From Rhizobium aethiopicum (lineage in GTDB: Bacteria; Pseudomonadota; Alphaproteobacteria; Rhizobiales; Rhizobiaceae), in contig NZ_JACIFV010000014.1 of NCBI RefSeq assembly GCF_014197535.1, positions 87,932 to 151,931 on the forward strand: DNA of 64,000 bases, written 5' to 3'. The position numbers and the translations under genes are program-made. Shown here piece by piece: positions 19,431 through 27,819 of this stretch (position 1 is its first letter; each line of letters starts with the position of its first letter). The notes beneath the pieces were generated by a model, which ran no database searches, was not told where the DNA came from, and worked only from the letters and a program-made list of their open reading frames with translations.

Positions 19431-19490
19431 CCTGTACGGCGCCGCAAACTCGACGTTCCTGCGATCGTCCAAGCAAGCCTCCCTAAATGT

Positions 19491-19700
19491 GCCGCAACCT
19501 CTCGATTCCCTCTTCTCCCCTCGGGGAGAAGGTGCCCGTAGGGCGGATGAGGGGGCCGGTTGCGCTGATCTTTCCAAACAGCTGCGCATCGATCAAACGC
19601 GCTCAGGCGTCGCGGGATAGGTAGTGATGTGAGGATGCGCCGTGTGGCCCCCTCATCCGCCTGCCGGCACCTTCTCCCCGAGGGGAGAAGAGGACGTGCC
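19491..19700. repeat. Two separated RIME-like half elements
   Basis: A right half (CTTCTCCCCTCGGGGAGAAG to GCGGATGAGGGGGCC) ends near 19557 and a left half (GGCCCCCTCATCCGCCTGCC to CGAGGGGAGAAGAGGACG) starts near 19645. The two halves point away from each other and are split by about 85 bases, so two elements or a rearranged one are present. Confidence 0.65.
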
Positions 19701-19798
19701 GCGAACTCTCTGTTCCTTGCACCGTCTCGCATGGCTCGACCGCCTACGTGCCCCCTGCTGCCAAAGGCGCCGCCAATCATCCGGCTACGCCCTGCAAC

Positions 19799-20479
19799 CT
19801 AGCGTCCAAGCTCGCCCACGGCGGCGATGATCTCCGTTGCAGTCGGGAAGATGCAAAGGCTGCTGGGGCCGTCCAGCTCCTCCATTTGCGCCCAGGCGAT
19901 AATGCCGTTCGCATCGACCAGGAAGTGCCCGACGAGCTGGGTGGCGTGTTTGGCGAAGATCGCATGATCGGCTTGATCAAGCGCGAAGCGGTCCTTGGCG
20001 TTGAGAACCGTGTTGGCTTCCATCGGCTGGAGCGGTTCCGAAAACTCGCCGGTAGGGTTGATGCGCGCCGCCTGGAACTGCGCCATCGTCGCGCGATAAG
20101 GCCATTCGGGCCGCTCGCTGCTGCCATCGGGCAGGAACTCGGCATGCGGCACGCCATAGGCGCGATGCGTGCGGCAGTCGGGATCGCATAAGAGCGTCAC
20201 CGGCGTCGGGCGGTGGCGGAAATACAGGCGAGCGCGCTCCACCGGCGTGTTGATAACCGCCACGGTCTCCACCCCGGCGGCGCTGAGGCTGGGCTCTATG
20301 CCGGCAAGCTGCTCGAGCTGGCGCCGGCAGAACGGGCAGTGCAGCCCGCGGAAGAAGCCGATCAGGAACGCGCGGCCGCTCAAATCGGCCAAGGAGACCG
20401 TGCCATCGAAATTGGCCGTGGCGAGTTCGAAGGCGGGCGCGGTGTTTCCGGGTTGCAGGGGGCGCTTCTGGTCTGCCAT
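19799..20479 (-). CDS. Peroxiredoxin/AhpC-TSA family protein
   Basis: The 226-residue protein has the thioredoxin-like opening GNTAPAFELATANFDGTVSL and the active site FFRGLHCPFCRRQLEQL with Cys48 and Cys51. A C-x2-C pair at this place is closer to thioredoxin-like or bacterioferritin-comigratory-like proteins than to classical 2-Cys peroxiredoxins. The segment VTLLCDPDCRTHRAYGVP has two more Cys. It is probably cytoplasmic because no signal is seen. A role in peroxide or thiol reduction is likely; the partner is unknown. Confidence 0.88.
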   Translation of the reverse strand: MADQKRPLQPGNTAPAFELATANFDGTVSLADLSGRAFLIGFFRGLHCPFCRRQLEQLAGIEPSLSAAGVETVAVINTPVERARLYFRHRPTPVTLLCDPDCRTHRAYGVPHAEFLPDGSSERPEWPYRATMAQFQAARINPTGEFSEPLQPMEANTVLNAKDRFALDQADHAIFAKHATQLVGHFLVDANGIIAWAQMEELDGPSSLCIFPTATEIIAAVGELGR

Positions 20480-20592
20480 GGAATATTCCTTTCCCGGATC
20501 GTCTCAGGTGAAACGACCGAAATTGAATATAGCACTCGTCGCATGAAGACCCAGCGCCCGATGTTGAGATCGCCTGGAGTGGCCGGGCGTGC

Positions 20593-21591
20593 TTACCGCC
20601 TTGGTAGACGCCACAGACGCATCAGTTCGATCGGGGCCGAGATCTCCGCTGTCAATACGAATGGGTCTGTCGATCCTGAGCGAGTCGGCTTTCGGCTTTT
20701 GACGGGAAGACCGTGCCCCATGCCATGGATGGAATAGAGCGATACCGGGCGTGCGCCTGCGACGTTCCAGGAGGACAACTCGCCCCAGGGCTTCTTCTCG
20801 ACACGAACGCTGCTTCGATCAGCAGAGTTCGCTTCAACCCATTGCTCGGCGCAAGCCCTCGCATTTGCCGGGTTGACCGTGCGATCCGCAGTCCCCTGCC
20901 AGATGCTGATCGGCGGCCAGGAGCGTTGGCCAGGGGAGATTTCGGCAATCCTTGCGCCCCAGCCATCCCAAGGCAGTGCCGCGCCGGACTTCATCGCATG
21001 CAGCGCTGACATTGCATCGCGCACGGCGCCGACCGGCATGCCGGCGACGATGGCGGCACCTGCAAACATATCTGGATAATTGGCGACCAACGAACCTGTC
21101 ATCGCTCCGCCGGCAGAAAGGCCGACAATGTATACGCGCGTGCGATCGGCTCGATGTCGTTTGAGGGCATGGTCAATCATCTGCTTGACGGAAAGCACCT
21201 CGCCGCGATCGCGAGCGACCTCGCTCGGACGGAACCAGTTGAAGCATTTCTGAGCATTGTTGGCGTGGGTCTGCTGCGGGTAAAGCACCACGAACCCTCT
21301 CTCCCTGGCCAGTCTCGAGAAGCCGCTGGCGGCGTCCAGGCTTTCGGGCGTCTGCCGGCATCCATGAAGCACCACCACAAGGGCAGGCTTGCTTGGCAGA
21401 TCGGCGGGCACGAAGGTCTTCATCACAAGCCTTCCGGGGTTGCTGCCAAATGCGGCAGTCGTCTGGAGCCTCGGTCGCTGCTGCCTGGCTGGCTTATGGC
21501 CAAGCGGACTCCATGCCTTCTCCAGCAGACGTGCGGCTCGCCGCCGCGTCTTCAACAATCTCGACAGCGATTTGGTGAAGCCGAGCTTCAA
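20593..21591 (-). CDS. PHB depolymerase-family esterase
   Basis: The 332-residue protein is an alpha/beta hydrolase of the extracellular PHB depolymerase type: VVVLHGCRQTPE (oxyanion loop), nucleophile elbow GLSAGGAM with Ser159, and SIHGMGHGLPV carrying the catalytic His. The residues WQGTADRTV contain the likely Asp. The N-terminus is basic, with no classical signal peptide. It could hydrolyse short polyhydroxyalkanoate or other esters, such as feruloyl esters. Its first codon overlaps the stop of the Nudix gene by 4 bases, so the two are cotranscribed. Confidence 0.9.
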   Translation of the reverse strand: MKLGFTKSLSRLLKTRRRAARLLEKAWSPLGHKPARQQRPRLQTTAAFGSNPGRLVMKTFVPADLPSKPALVVVLHGCRQTPESLDAASGFSRLARERGFVVLYPQQTHANNAQKCFNWFRPSEVARDRGEVLSVKQMIDHALKRHRADRTRVYIVGLSAGGAMTGSLVANYPDMFAGAAIVAGMPVGAVRDAMSALHAMKSGAALPWDGWGARIAEISPGQRSWPPISIWQGTADRTVNPANARACAEQWVEANSADRSSVRVEKKPWGELSSWNVAGARPVSLYSIHGMGHGLPVKSRKPTRSGSTDPFVLTAEISAPIELMRLWRLPRR

Positions 21592-22040
21592 AGGGCCAGG
21601 CCTTCAAGCCTGGAAAGCAGAGCCTTCAAGCCGGGCTGTGCGGCATCTCGGACCGCGACTTTCAAAGGAAACCATTTCTGTTTGCGCATGCCCTTCTCCG
21701 GGAAATCAGGTTGCGCCTCGACGACGTGCAGCAGGTGAACGGTGACATGGTAGTGATGCGGCGAGCTGTCTTTGTGGTAGCTGAATGAACCGAAGGCTGT
21801 CGCCTCCACGTCGCCAACGACGCCCGCTTCCTCGAAGGATTCCCGCCTTGCCGCTGCAGATGTCGTCTCGCCGGGGTCGAGATTGCCTTTCGGAACGCCC
21901 CATCGTCCATTCCGACGACTTCCCACGAGAAGGATGCGAAGCTGGCCGCTTCCGTTTCTTCGGTAACAGATCGCACCGGCCTGCTGAACCTCGCGGACGG
22001 TTGCGATTGTCGAGTTTGATCGATCGTCACTGTGGAGCAT
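21588..22040 (-). CDS. Nudix hydrolase
   Basis: The 150-residue protein carries a complete Nudix box at 52-74 (GNLDPGETTSAAA, then RRESFEEAGV). The preceding GRWGVPKG and later PHHYHVTVHLLHV fit the DIPP-like group that cleaves diadenosine or inositol polyphosphates, yet the substrate is not determined by sequence alone. It is the first gene of a pair with the PHB depolymerase-type esterase, overlapping by 4 bases. Confidence 0.92.
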   Translation of the reverse strand: MLHSDDRSNSTIATVREVQQAGAICYRRNGSGQLRILLVGSRRNGRWGVPKGNLDPGETTSAAARRESFEEAGVVGDVEATAFGSFSYHKDSSPHHYHVTVHLLHVVEAQPDFPEKGMRKQKWFPLKVAVRDAAQPGLKALLSRLEGLAL

Positions 22041-22247
22041 GGCTGTTTTCGATTTTTCCTATCTTGCTTCAGAGCTGTAGCATCGAACCATGACAGTCTG
22101 GCCCGCAGCGGGAGTTCAAGTTGTCGCCTGAAACCGAAATCAAGCTCGACCGTCACAAGAAGCCCGCAATGCGGTTGTTGGTTCCGATCTTTTGCGAGCA
22201 CCCGACAAGGCTGTGACGTCGTTCGTCGGCCGGAAGCATCTCCGCAT

Positions 22248-22946
22248 CTAACCCGACTTGCCCATCTCGGCATCGCGCCACTGCTGCCATTGCTGTCTCA
22301 GCCTGCTCCTGGACACGCCTATCGGTTCAGCCAAAATCTCGACCTTGAGGATCCGTTCGGTGCGGAAGTGACGGAAGGCCTGTTTCGATTGGCACCAGGC
22401 GATCAGCAGGCTGTGCCTATCGGCATAGCCGAGAAGCACCGGCCAGACGATGCGGCTGCTCACCGTCCCATCCGCGGCGCGGTAATCGAGTTCGAGCTTG
22501 CGGCCTTGCCTGATCGCCAGCCTCAGCCGACGTGTGTCGAGTGCCGCATCGCCGCCTGCAGCCCCCGGTTTGATGCCGACCGCGGGCTCGGCAATATAGG
22601 GAAGCAGGTCCGGCGGCATAACCGAGGTGATCTTGGCCATGACATCGCTGGCGGCATTGCGAATGGCCGCATCATTCAGCCTTGCCACCATTTGAACGCC
22701 GAGCACGACGGCCTCGATCTCGTCGGGCGTCAGCATCAGCGGCGGCATGTCGTATCGCGGATCGAGCACGTAACCGAACCCCGCTTCGCCTTCGATCGGC
22801 ACACGCTGGGCAATCAGATGGGCGATGTCGCGGTAGACGGTCCGCCTGGCGACCTCCAGTTCATCCGCGAGCTCGGACGAGGTCACCGGGCGGCTCGACC
22901 GGCGGAGAATCTGGATGATCTGAAAAAGCCGATCTGCTTTTCGCAT
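22248..22946 (-). CDS. WYL-domain helix-turn-helix regulator (YafY-like)
   Basis: From ATG 22946 (AGGAG upstream) the product has 232 residues. An N-terminal HTH_11 domain (MRKADRLFQIIQILRRSSRP, SSELADELEVARRTVYRDIA) is followed by a WYL-type domain (RRLRLAIRQGRKLELDYRAA, IVWPVLLGYADRHSLLIAWC). The W/Y/L pocket senses a ligand, often a nucleic acid or nucleotide. It is divergent from the VOC gene 100 bases away, which it probably controls. Confidence 0.92.
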   Translation of the reverse strand: MRKADRLFQIIQILRRSSRPVTSSELADELEVARRTVYRDIAHLIAQRVPIEGEAGFGYVLDPRYDMPPLMLTPDEIEAVVLGVQMVARLNDAAIRNAASDVMAKITSVMPPDLLPYIAEPAVGIKPGAAGGDAALDTRRLRLAIRQGRKLELDYRAADGTVSSRIVWPVLLGYADRHSLLIAWCQSKQAFRHFRTERILKVEILAEPIGVSRSRLRQQWQQWRDAEMGKSG

Positions 22947-23046
22947 GCCTGCTGACTCCTGCTGCCACAACGCTGTCAGCACGGCTGTGTCACAAAGGCA
23001 AGCAAAGAGATTGTCGCGCAGCCCTCGTGCAGCCAGGGAGAAGATC

Positions 23047-23445
23047 ATGAAATTCGCATCCACCCGCCTCATCGCCGCTGATATCAACAGCATGGTGGCC
23101 TTTTATGAGCTTGTGACCGGCTGCCGCGCCGAGTGGCTTGCGCCCGTCTTCGCCGAGATCGTCACACCAGGCGCGACCCTCGCCATCGGCAGCGCGGAGA
23201 CGGTGGCGCTGTTCCGCGAGGGCAGCGCGGAGCCAGGAGCCAACCGGACGGCCATTCTCGAATTCATGGTCGCTGATGTCGATGCGGAATTCGCCCGGCT
23301 CAAGGACCGGGTCACGGTGGTGCACCCGCCCAAGGATCTGCCATGGGGCAATCGGACAGTGCAGTTTGCCGATCCCGAGGGGACCCGCGTCGCCCTCTAT
23401 ACGCCCGTCACCGAGGCCGCCAGACAGCGTTTCGCCGGCCGTTGA
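23047..23445 (+). CDS. VOC-family (glyoxalase-like) protein
   Basis: The 132-residue protein has two beta-alpha-beta-beta-beta units of the vicinal oxygen chelate fold: STRLIAADINSMVAFYELVT at the start and ILEFMVADVDAEFARLKDR with FADPEGTRVALYTPV in the second half. The metal residues usually present (His/Glu) are not clearly all seen, so it may be a binding protein or an enzyme of unknown reaction. GGGAG precedes ATG 23047. Regulation by the divergent WYL protein is likely. Confidence 0.88.
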   Translation: MKFASTRLIAADINSMVAFYELVTGCRAEWLAPVFAEIVTPGATLAIGSAETVALFREGSAEPGANRTAILEFMVADVDAEFARLKDRVTVVHPPKDLPWGNRTVQFADPEGTRVALYTPVTEAARQRFAGR

Positions 23446-23490
23446 TCGACCGCCTGCGAAACCGCCTCCCACGCACCGAGAACGCCGCTT

Positions 23491-23630
23491 GCCCCTCATC
23501 CGGCTGCCGCCACCTTCTCCCCGTAAATACGGGGCGAAGGGGACATGCCGCAACCTTCTTGTTCCCCACCTACCTCACGCGGGGCACGTCCCCTCTCCCC
23601 GCATGCGGGGAGAGGGTTAGGGTGAGGGGC
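23491..23630. repeat. RIME-like palindromic mosaic element
   Basis: GCCCCTCATCCGGCTGCCGC with CCTTCTCCCCGTAAATACGG at the left and CCCTCTCCCCGCATGCGGGG with TTAGGGTGAGGGGC at the right, so the two ends come from two variants of the same family. Confidence 0.75.
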
Positions 23631-23673
23631 TGTCCCAGCACGAACCGGACAGCAGCGCGCTTGCCGCCACCCC

Positions 23674-25395
23674 TCACTCCAGCACCAGCCACCCCGAATA
23701 CCGCACCACCAGCCCGGTCAGCCGCCCGCCGATTTCGACATGGAAATGGAAGCGCCCGTCGCGCTCCTCCTCGTAAGTGTCCCCACCCGGCGCCAGGAAC
23801 AGCGGCAGTGGAATGCCGCAAAAGCGCCAGCCGCGCACCACGAGCCTGAGCTTCTGCCCCTCCGGCACCAGCGCCAGCAGCACCCGGAACGGCCCGAACA
23901 CTTCGGCGAGCAGGTGGCGTTCGCGGCCGGTGCCGGCGGCCTGCCAGCTACGGAATGTTTTACCCCCGAAAGACCGCGTCCAGATCTCCCGGTCGCCCTC
24001 CGCGACGAAACGTACCGCGACCGGCACATCCTCGCCGGCGGCGGGAAAGCCGATGAGGCCGGCAATCAGCCGGGCGAGGAACCCGCTGCCGCGCTCGATC
24101 CGCGCCCGGCCGGAGGCAAGCCGGGTGCCGCCCGCATGGATCGCCGCCAGCGCCGGCGGCAGCTTCTCCCAGGCGTCGCCGAGGATGCGCCGGTAGAGCG
24201 GCTGGGCCTCTTCCTGGTAATCCAGCCGGATGCCTGAGGCGATGGAGAACTGGCTGAAGGCCGCTTCGAAATCCGCAAGCGACAATTCCCCCGCCGCCGG
24301 CCGGGCGCCGCTTTCCGGCCGCCGGCCTTCGAGCAGCCGGCGCACCAGCGCCTCGACGCCGAGGACCGGAATGAACGGCCCGTCATCACCTTCGGCAATC
24401 AGCGACCAGTCGGCCGTCAGCCGCCGCCCGTCATGATCGAGGCCGCCCAAGCGCACGAACATGCCGCCGCGATGGGCGCCGAGGGCGAAGCGATGGCTGG
24501 CCGCCTGCAGCAGACGTGCGAACGGCTTAAGCGAGGGCAAGAGCCCGATTTTCACCAGCCGGGCGGCGGCGGAAAGCAGCCGCTGCAGCACCTGCGGCTC
24601 GGTGCCGACGCCGGTGAAGGTGGATTGCAGCCCGGCAAAACGATCAGGCAGCAGCGCCAGGTCGGGTGCATCGACCAGCAGGAAAGCCCGGCCGGCGAGC
24701 GGCGCCACACCGGGCGGCGCAATCGTCACCCGCATCTCGTCGATCAGCCCGCGCCCCTCGGTGGGCTGCCCCTCGCGCAACACCGCCACTGGCTTGCCGG
24801 CATAACTCGCGATCGCCCTGACGACATTGAGGCCGATCTTGACATGCGCCGACGGGGCAATGCCGGCCGCGACACTTTCGACGCGGGAGAAATGCGGCGC
24901 CATCGCCTCCAGCGCCGCGAAGGAGAGGGCAGGCAGGCTGCTCAGTCCCGAGAGCACGAAGATGCCCTTTGCCTTCGCCTCAGCATCAAGCCCGCTGATG
25001 CCGGCAACGAAACCGGTGCTGTCGGCGAGATCGGCATAATCGATGCCGAGGTCGATGCAGGCCCGCACCAGCTTGTAGCCATCGCCGGTGAAGCTCTGGA
25101 ACGGCCCGGAGGCATCGACCACGAGATCGGGCCTCAGCCGCGCCAGCTGCTCCCGGAGATCGCCGTCACGATCGAATACCACCGCCTGCAGCCAGGCGCC
25201 GAGATCGTTGCTGCCCAGCCGCCCGGCGCCGCCTTTCGGCGATCGCAGATCGAAGACGAAATCATCGGCCTTTTCGAGCGAGCGCCCGGCGATCAGCAGC
25301 CTGAGCCGTGGCTCCTCGGCGAGCAGCCGGGCGAGCCGGCCGCCGAAGCTGCCGTAGCCGCCGATGATCAGCAGGGAAAAGGTGCCGCCGCTCAT
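23674..25395 (-). CDS. Saccharopine dehydrogenase-like protein with DUF4166 domain
   Basis: The 573-residue protein starts with a Rossmann dinucleotide-binding motif, LLIIGGYGSFGGRLARLLAE, and a segment RLRPDLVVDASGPFQSFTGD typical of saccharopine dehydrogenase-like oxidoreductases. From about residue 385 to the end it has a DUF4166 domain (GDAWEKLPPALAAIHAGGTR, and near the end RFCGIPLPLFLAPG). This fusion is a known arrangement. The substrate is unknown; a membrane-lipid or sterol-like role has no support here. Its start overlaps the stop of the DCC gene by 4 bases (operon). Confidence 0.9.
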   Translation of the reverse strand: MSGGTFSLLIIGGYGSFGGRLARLLAEEPRLRLLIAGRSLEKADDFVFDLRSPKGGAGRLGSNDLGAWLQAVVFDRDGDLREQLARLRPDLVVDASGPFQSFTGDGYKLVRACIDLGIDYADLADSTGFVAGISGLDAEAKAKGIFVLSGLSSLPALSFAALEAMAPHFSRVESVAAGIAPSAHVKIGLNVVRAIASYAGKPVAVLREGQPTEGRGLIDEMRVTIAPPGVAPLAGRAFLLVDAPDLALLPDRFAGLQSTFTGVGTEPQVLQRLLSAAARLVKIGLLPSLKPFARLLQAASHRFALGAHRGGMFVRLGGLDHDGRRLTADWSLIAEGDDGPFIPVLGVEALVRRLLEGRRPESGARPAAGELSLADFEAAFSQFSIASGIRLDYQEEAQPLYRRILGDAWEKLPPALAAIHAGGTRLASGRARIERGSGFLARLIAGLIGFPAAGEDVPVAVRFVAEGDREIWTRSFGGKTFRSWQAAGTGRERHLLAEVFGPFRVLLALVPEGQKLRLVVRGWRFCGIPLPLFLAPGGDTYEEERDGRFHFHVEIGGRLTGLVVRYSGWLVLE

Positions 25396-25847
25396 GCGAT
25401 GAAGCGGCCGCGCTGCTCCGGCGTCGGCACCATGCAGCTCTGGCGGCCGGCGATCTTCAGCCGGTTGCGGGCGATGAATTCATAAAGCGCGTCGGCGGCG
25501 CGCCGCGGCAGGAGCCGGAAGAGCTTCGCCAGCGAATAGGGAAAGCCGAGGCTCGCCACCATGCGGATCGTGCCGTCGGATTTGAAGAAGGCGCGGCCGC
25601 CTTCAATGAGGATATTGGTTTCGTAGTCGCGCGTATCGAGGCCGTAATGCCGGTAAAGCGCTTCGCCGAGCGGCGACTGCGCCGCGAGGAACCGGTATCG
25701 CCGCCGCCTGTCGTGCTTCAGCACGAATTTCACCCAGCCGGAGCAGAAGACGCATTCGCCATCGAAGACGATCAGCGGCCGGTCATCGGCAAAGGTGGGT
25801 ACGGCGGGATCGGTGCGATAGCTGTAATCGGCGCGGCCCATGCTCAT
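25392..25847 (-). CDS. DCC-family thiol-disulfide oxidoreductase (DUF393)
   Basis: The 151-residue protein has the family signature IVFDGECVFCSGWVKFVLKH with Cys32 and Cys35, then ETNILIEGGRAFFKSDG and the C-terminal KLFRLLPRRAADALYEFIAR. DCC proteins have a thioredoxin-like fold; their partners are unknown. It overlaps the DUF4166 gene by 4 bases and starts 18 bases after the metallo-hydrolase gene, so three genes probably form one operon. Confidence 0.92.
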   Translation of the reverse strand: MSMGRADYSYRTDPAVPTFADDRPLIVFDGECVFCSGWVKFVLKHDRRRRYRFLAAQSPLGEALYRHYGLDTRDYETNILIEGGRAFFKSDGTIRMVASLGFPYSLAKLFRLLPRRAADALYEFIARNRLKIAGRQSCMVPTPEQRGRFIA

Positions 25848-25865
25848 CTCCCCTACGCCTCTCCT

Positions 25866-26774
25866 TTACGCCGGCCGGTAGCTGGCGGCAAGCGAAGGCG
25901 GCCCATCCGCGACAATCGCGCCGCGCTCCACCAGATCCTCGATATGGGCGAGGAGGGAAAGGGCGGCCGCCCCATGCAGCTTCGGATCGGTATCGCGATA
26001 GATCGCCTTCACCATCTCCGCAATCTCCCGATCGCCGGCCGCGACCCGCGCCAGCACCGCCTGCTCTCGCCTGAGGCGATGCGCTTTCAGCGCCGGCAGG
26101 AAAGTCTTCGGCTCGTTGACCGGCCCGCCATGGCCGGGCAGCAGCAGGCCGTCCTCGCGCGCTATCAGCCTGTCGAGCGAGGCCATGTAATCCGCCATCG
26201 CCCCATCCGGGGGTGCCACGATCGAGGTCGACCAGGCCATGACATGATCACCGGAGAACAGGATGTCGCACCCCTCGAGCGCGAAGGCGGCATGATTGGC
26301 CGTATGCCCCGGCGTCAGCACCGCTGTCAGCGCCCAGCCGTCGCCCGATATCGTCTGCCCGTCGCCGAGCGCGATATCCGGCACGAACTCCATATCCGAG
26401 CTTTCGGCAAAGGGATTGACCTCGCCCTCCCGCAGCCGCCGCGCCGGCCCGTGCGGCCCTTGCCCCACCGTCACCGCCCCCGTTGCCGCCTGCAGCCGGC
26501 GGGCAAGCGGCGAGTGATCGCGATGGGTATGGCTGACGAAGATATGCGTCACCTCCCGCCCGCCGATCGCCGCCATCAGCGCTAGATAATGCGCCTCGTC
26601 CTCCGGCCCGGGATCGATGACGCCAAGCGAGGAGGCGCCGACGAGATAGCTGTTGGTGCCGAAAAAGGTGAAAGGCCCGGGATTTTCCGCCGTGATGCGC
26701 AAGATATCAGGAGCAACCGGCACGGCCCGCCCATAGGCCGGCTCGAAAGCAAGGTCGAATGCGGGGCTTTCCAT
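25866..26774 (-). CDS. Metallo-beta-lactamase-fold hydrolase
   Basis: The 302-residue protein shows the metal motif SHTHRDHS (His82, His84, Asp86, His87), LTPGHTANHAAF with a further His, and FSGDHVMAW. The C-terminal part (KAHRLRREQAVLARVAAGDR) is the winged-helix extension found in the LACTB2-like/hydroxyacylglutathione hydrolase-like group. Members cleave thioesters or RNA; the substrate is not known. It is the first gene of the likely operon with the DCC and DUF4166 genes. Confidence 0.92.
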   Translation of the reverse strand: MESPAFDLAFEPAYGRAVPVAPDILRITAENPGPFTFFGTNSYLVGASSLGVIDPGPEDEAHYLALMAAIGGREVTHIFVSHTHRDHSPLARRLQAATGAVTVGQGPHGPARRLREGEVNPFAESSDMEFVPDIALGDGQTISGDGWALTAVLTPGHTANHAAFALEGCDILFSGDHVMAWSTSIVAPPDGAMADYMASLDRLIAREDGLLLPGHGGPVNEPKTFLPALKAHRLRREQAVLARVAAGDREIAEMVKAIYRDTDPKLHGAAALSLLAHIEDLVERGAIVADGPPSLAASYRPA

Positions 26775-26939
26775 GCGGAACGATGATCTCAGGTTGATAA
26801 TATCGCCTTATGCTAGCACGCCGCCCGCCGCTTCGCGCGCAGAAATCTGCCGCAGGCGCAACTTAGTCATTGTGACAGGCAAAGAGCTTTGCTAATCAGG
26901 CGTCGATTTCCAGCAAGCGGTTCGCCGCTCAAGCTCTGG

Positions 26940-27014
26940 TGGGGCGTAGCCAAGCGGTAAGGCAGCGGTTTTTGGTACCGCCATCCCCTGGTTCGAATCC
27001 AGGCGCCCCAGCCA
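26940..27014 (+). tRNA. tRNA-Gln (anticodon UUG)
   Basis: A full cloverleaf can be drawn. The acceptor stem TGGGGCG/CGCCCCA (26940-26946 with 27004-27010) is perfect, the anticodon stem GCGGT/ACCGC encloses loop TTTTGGT with TTG at 26972-26974, the T stem CCTGG/CCAGG encloses TTCGAAT, and the discriminator G and CCA are encoded at 27011-27014. It marks the left border of an accessory region; a decayed copy lies at 28265-28339. Confidence 0.97.
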
Positions 27015-27086
27015 TTGTTTGTTTTTTGTCTTCTTCCTGATTTGCGGCCTCAACGAAGCGGCTCGCCGTCTTCTATGTCAGCGTCA

Positions 27087-27156
27087 TAAAGATAACTATA
27101 GAAGTGTATTTATATCTTTACGATTGTATCGATATCACTATGATCATGAAGATATC
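27087..27156 (+). promoter_or_regulatory. AT-rich promoter/operator region of the MNT-HEPN pair
   Basis: TAAAGATA at 27087-27094 and TATCTTTA at 27113-27120 form a perfect 8-bp inverted repeat with an 18-base spacer. GATATC palindromes follow at 27131 and 27151. The segment is clearly richer in A and T than the surrounding DNA. Because the downstream protein has its own winged helix, autoregulation through these repeats is inferred. Confidence 0.4.
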
Positions 27157-27170
27157 TATATGAGGCTTCT

Positions 27171-27809
27171 ATGGCGCGACCAAAACCAGAAAGCGCTCTC
27201 CGATTCCCGCTTTCAACTGTTTTCGGGAACGAAGCGAATGTGCGGGTGATGCGGGAGTTGTCGCTTCACGGCGGGCAGTTGAGCGTTGGCCATCTCATCA
27301 GCAGAACCAGCATATCCCGCCCGCCCATACTCGCCGCTTTGGCAACCCTCGCGAGTCTTCGGATCGTGACCGAAGTTGGAAGCGGATATGCCCGTCTTTT
27401 CAGCCTCAATCGAGACTCCCCGTTTTTTGCCCCGGTGCAAGCCCTGTTCGAGACAGAGGAACGACGCTTTGCCGATATCCTTGCCGCGGTGAAAGAATGC
27501 GCATCCCTCTTTGGCGACAAGGTTGTGGCGGCATGGATATTTGGTAGCGTCGCAAGGCGGGAAGACAACACCTCAAGCGATCTGGACGTGGCGCTGATAG
27601 CTGATACGCCAGACATCGAAACGATACAAAACGGCAGCGTCGATTTTCTGGCCGCCAAGGGAAACGAGCTGTCGTTTTCGCCGTCAGTCAACACCCTGTC
27701 CATCACTGACCTGAAACGATTGCGCCAAAGCGACGATCCCCTATGGAAAGCGTTTCTCAACGAAGGACTGGTAGTGCTTGGGCCTCGTCCGGAATCGATA
27801 CGGATGTGA
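27171..27809 (+). CDS. Winged-helix/nucleotidyltransferase (MNT) fusion, antitoxin-like
   Basis: The 212-residue protein joins an N-terminal winged helix (about 15-80, FPLSTVFGNEANVRVMREL with ISRPPILAALATLASLRIV) to a minimal nucleotidyltransferase domain at about 100-205. The latter has IFGSVARRED, with Gly125-Ser126, and SSDLDVALI with Asp137 and Asp139, the metal-binding acidic pair. In known HEPN-MNT toxin-antitoxin pairs the MNT protein AMPylates and silences the HEPN RNase. Here it precedes a HEPN-like gene by 10 bases. ATG 27171 follows GAGG. The pair lies between two tRNA-Gln copies, which suggests transfer. An antitoxin role is inference; a regulator of other genes is possible. Confidence 0.85.
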   Translation: MARPKPESALRFPLSTVFGNEANVRVMRELSLHGGQLSVGHLISRTSISRPPILAALATLASLRIVTEVGSGYARLFSLNRDSPFFAPVQALFETEERRFADILAAVKECASLFGDKVVAAWIFGSVARREDNTSSDLDVALIADTPDIETIQNGSVDFLAAKGNELSFSPSVNTLSITDLKRLRQSDDPLWKAFLNEGLVVLGPRPESIRM

Positions 27810-27819
27810 AGGAGATACC

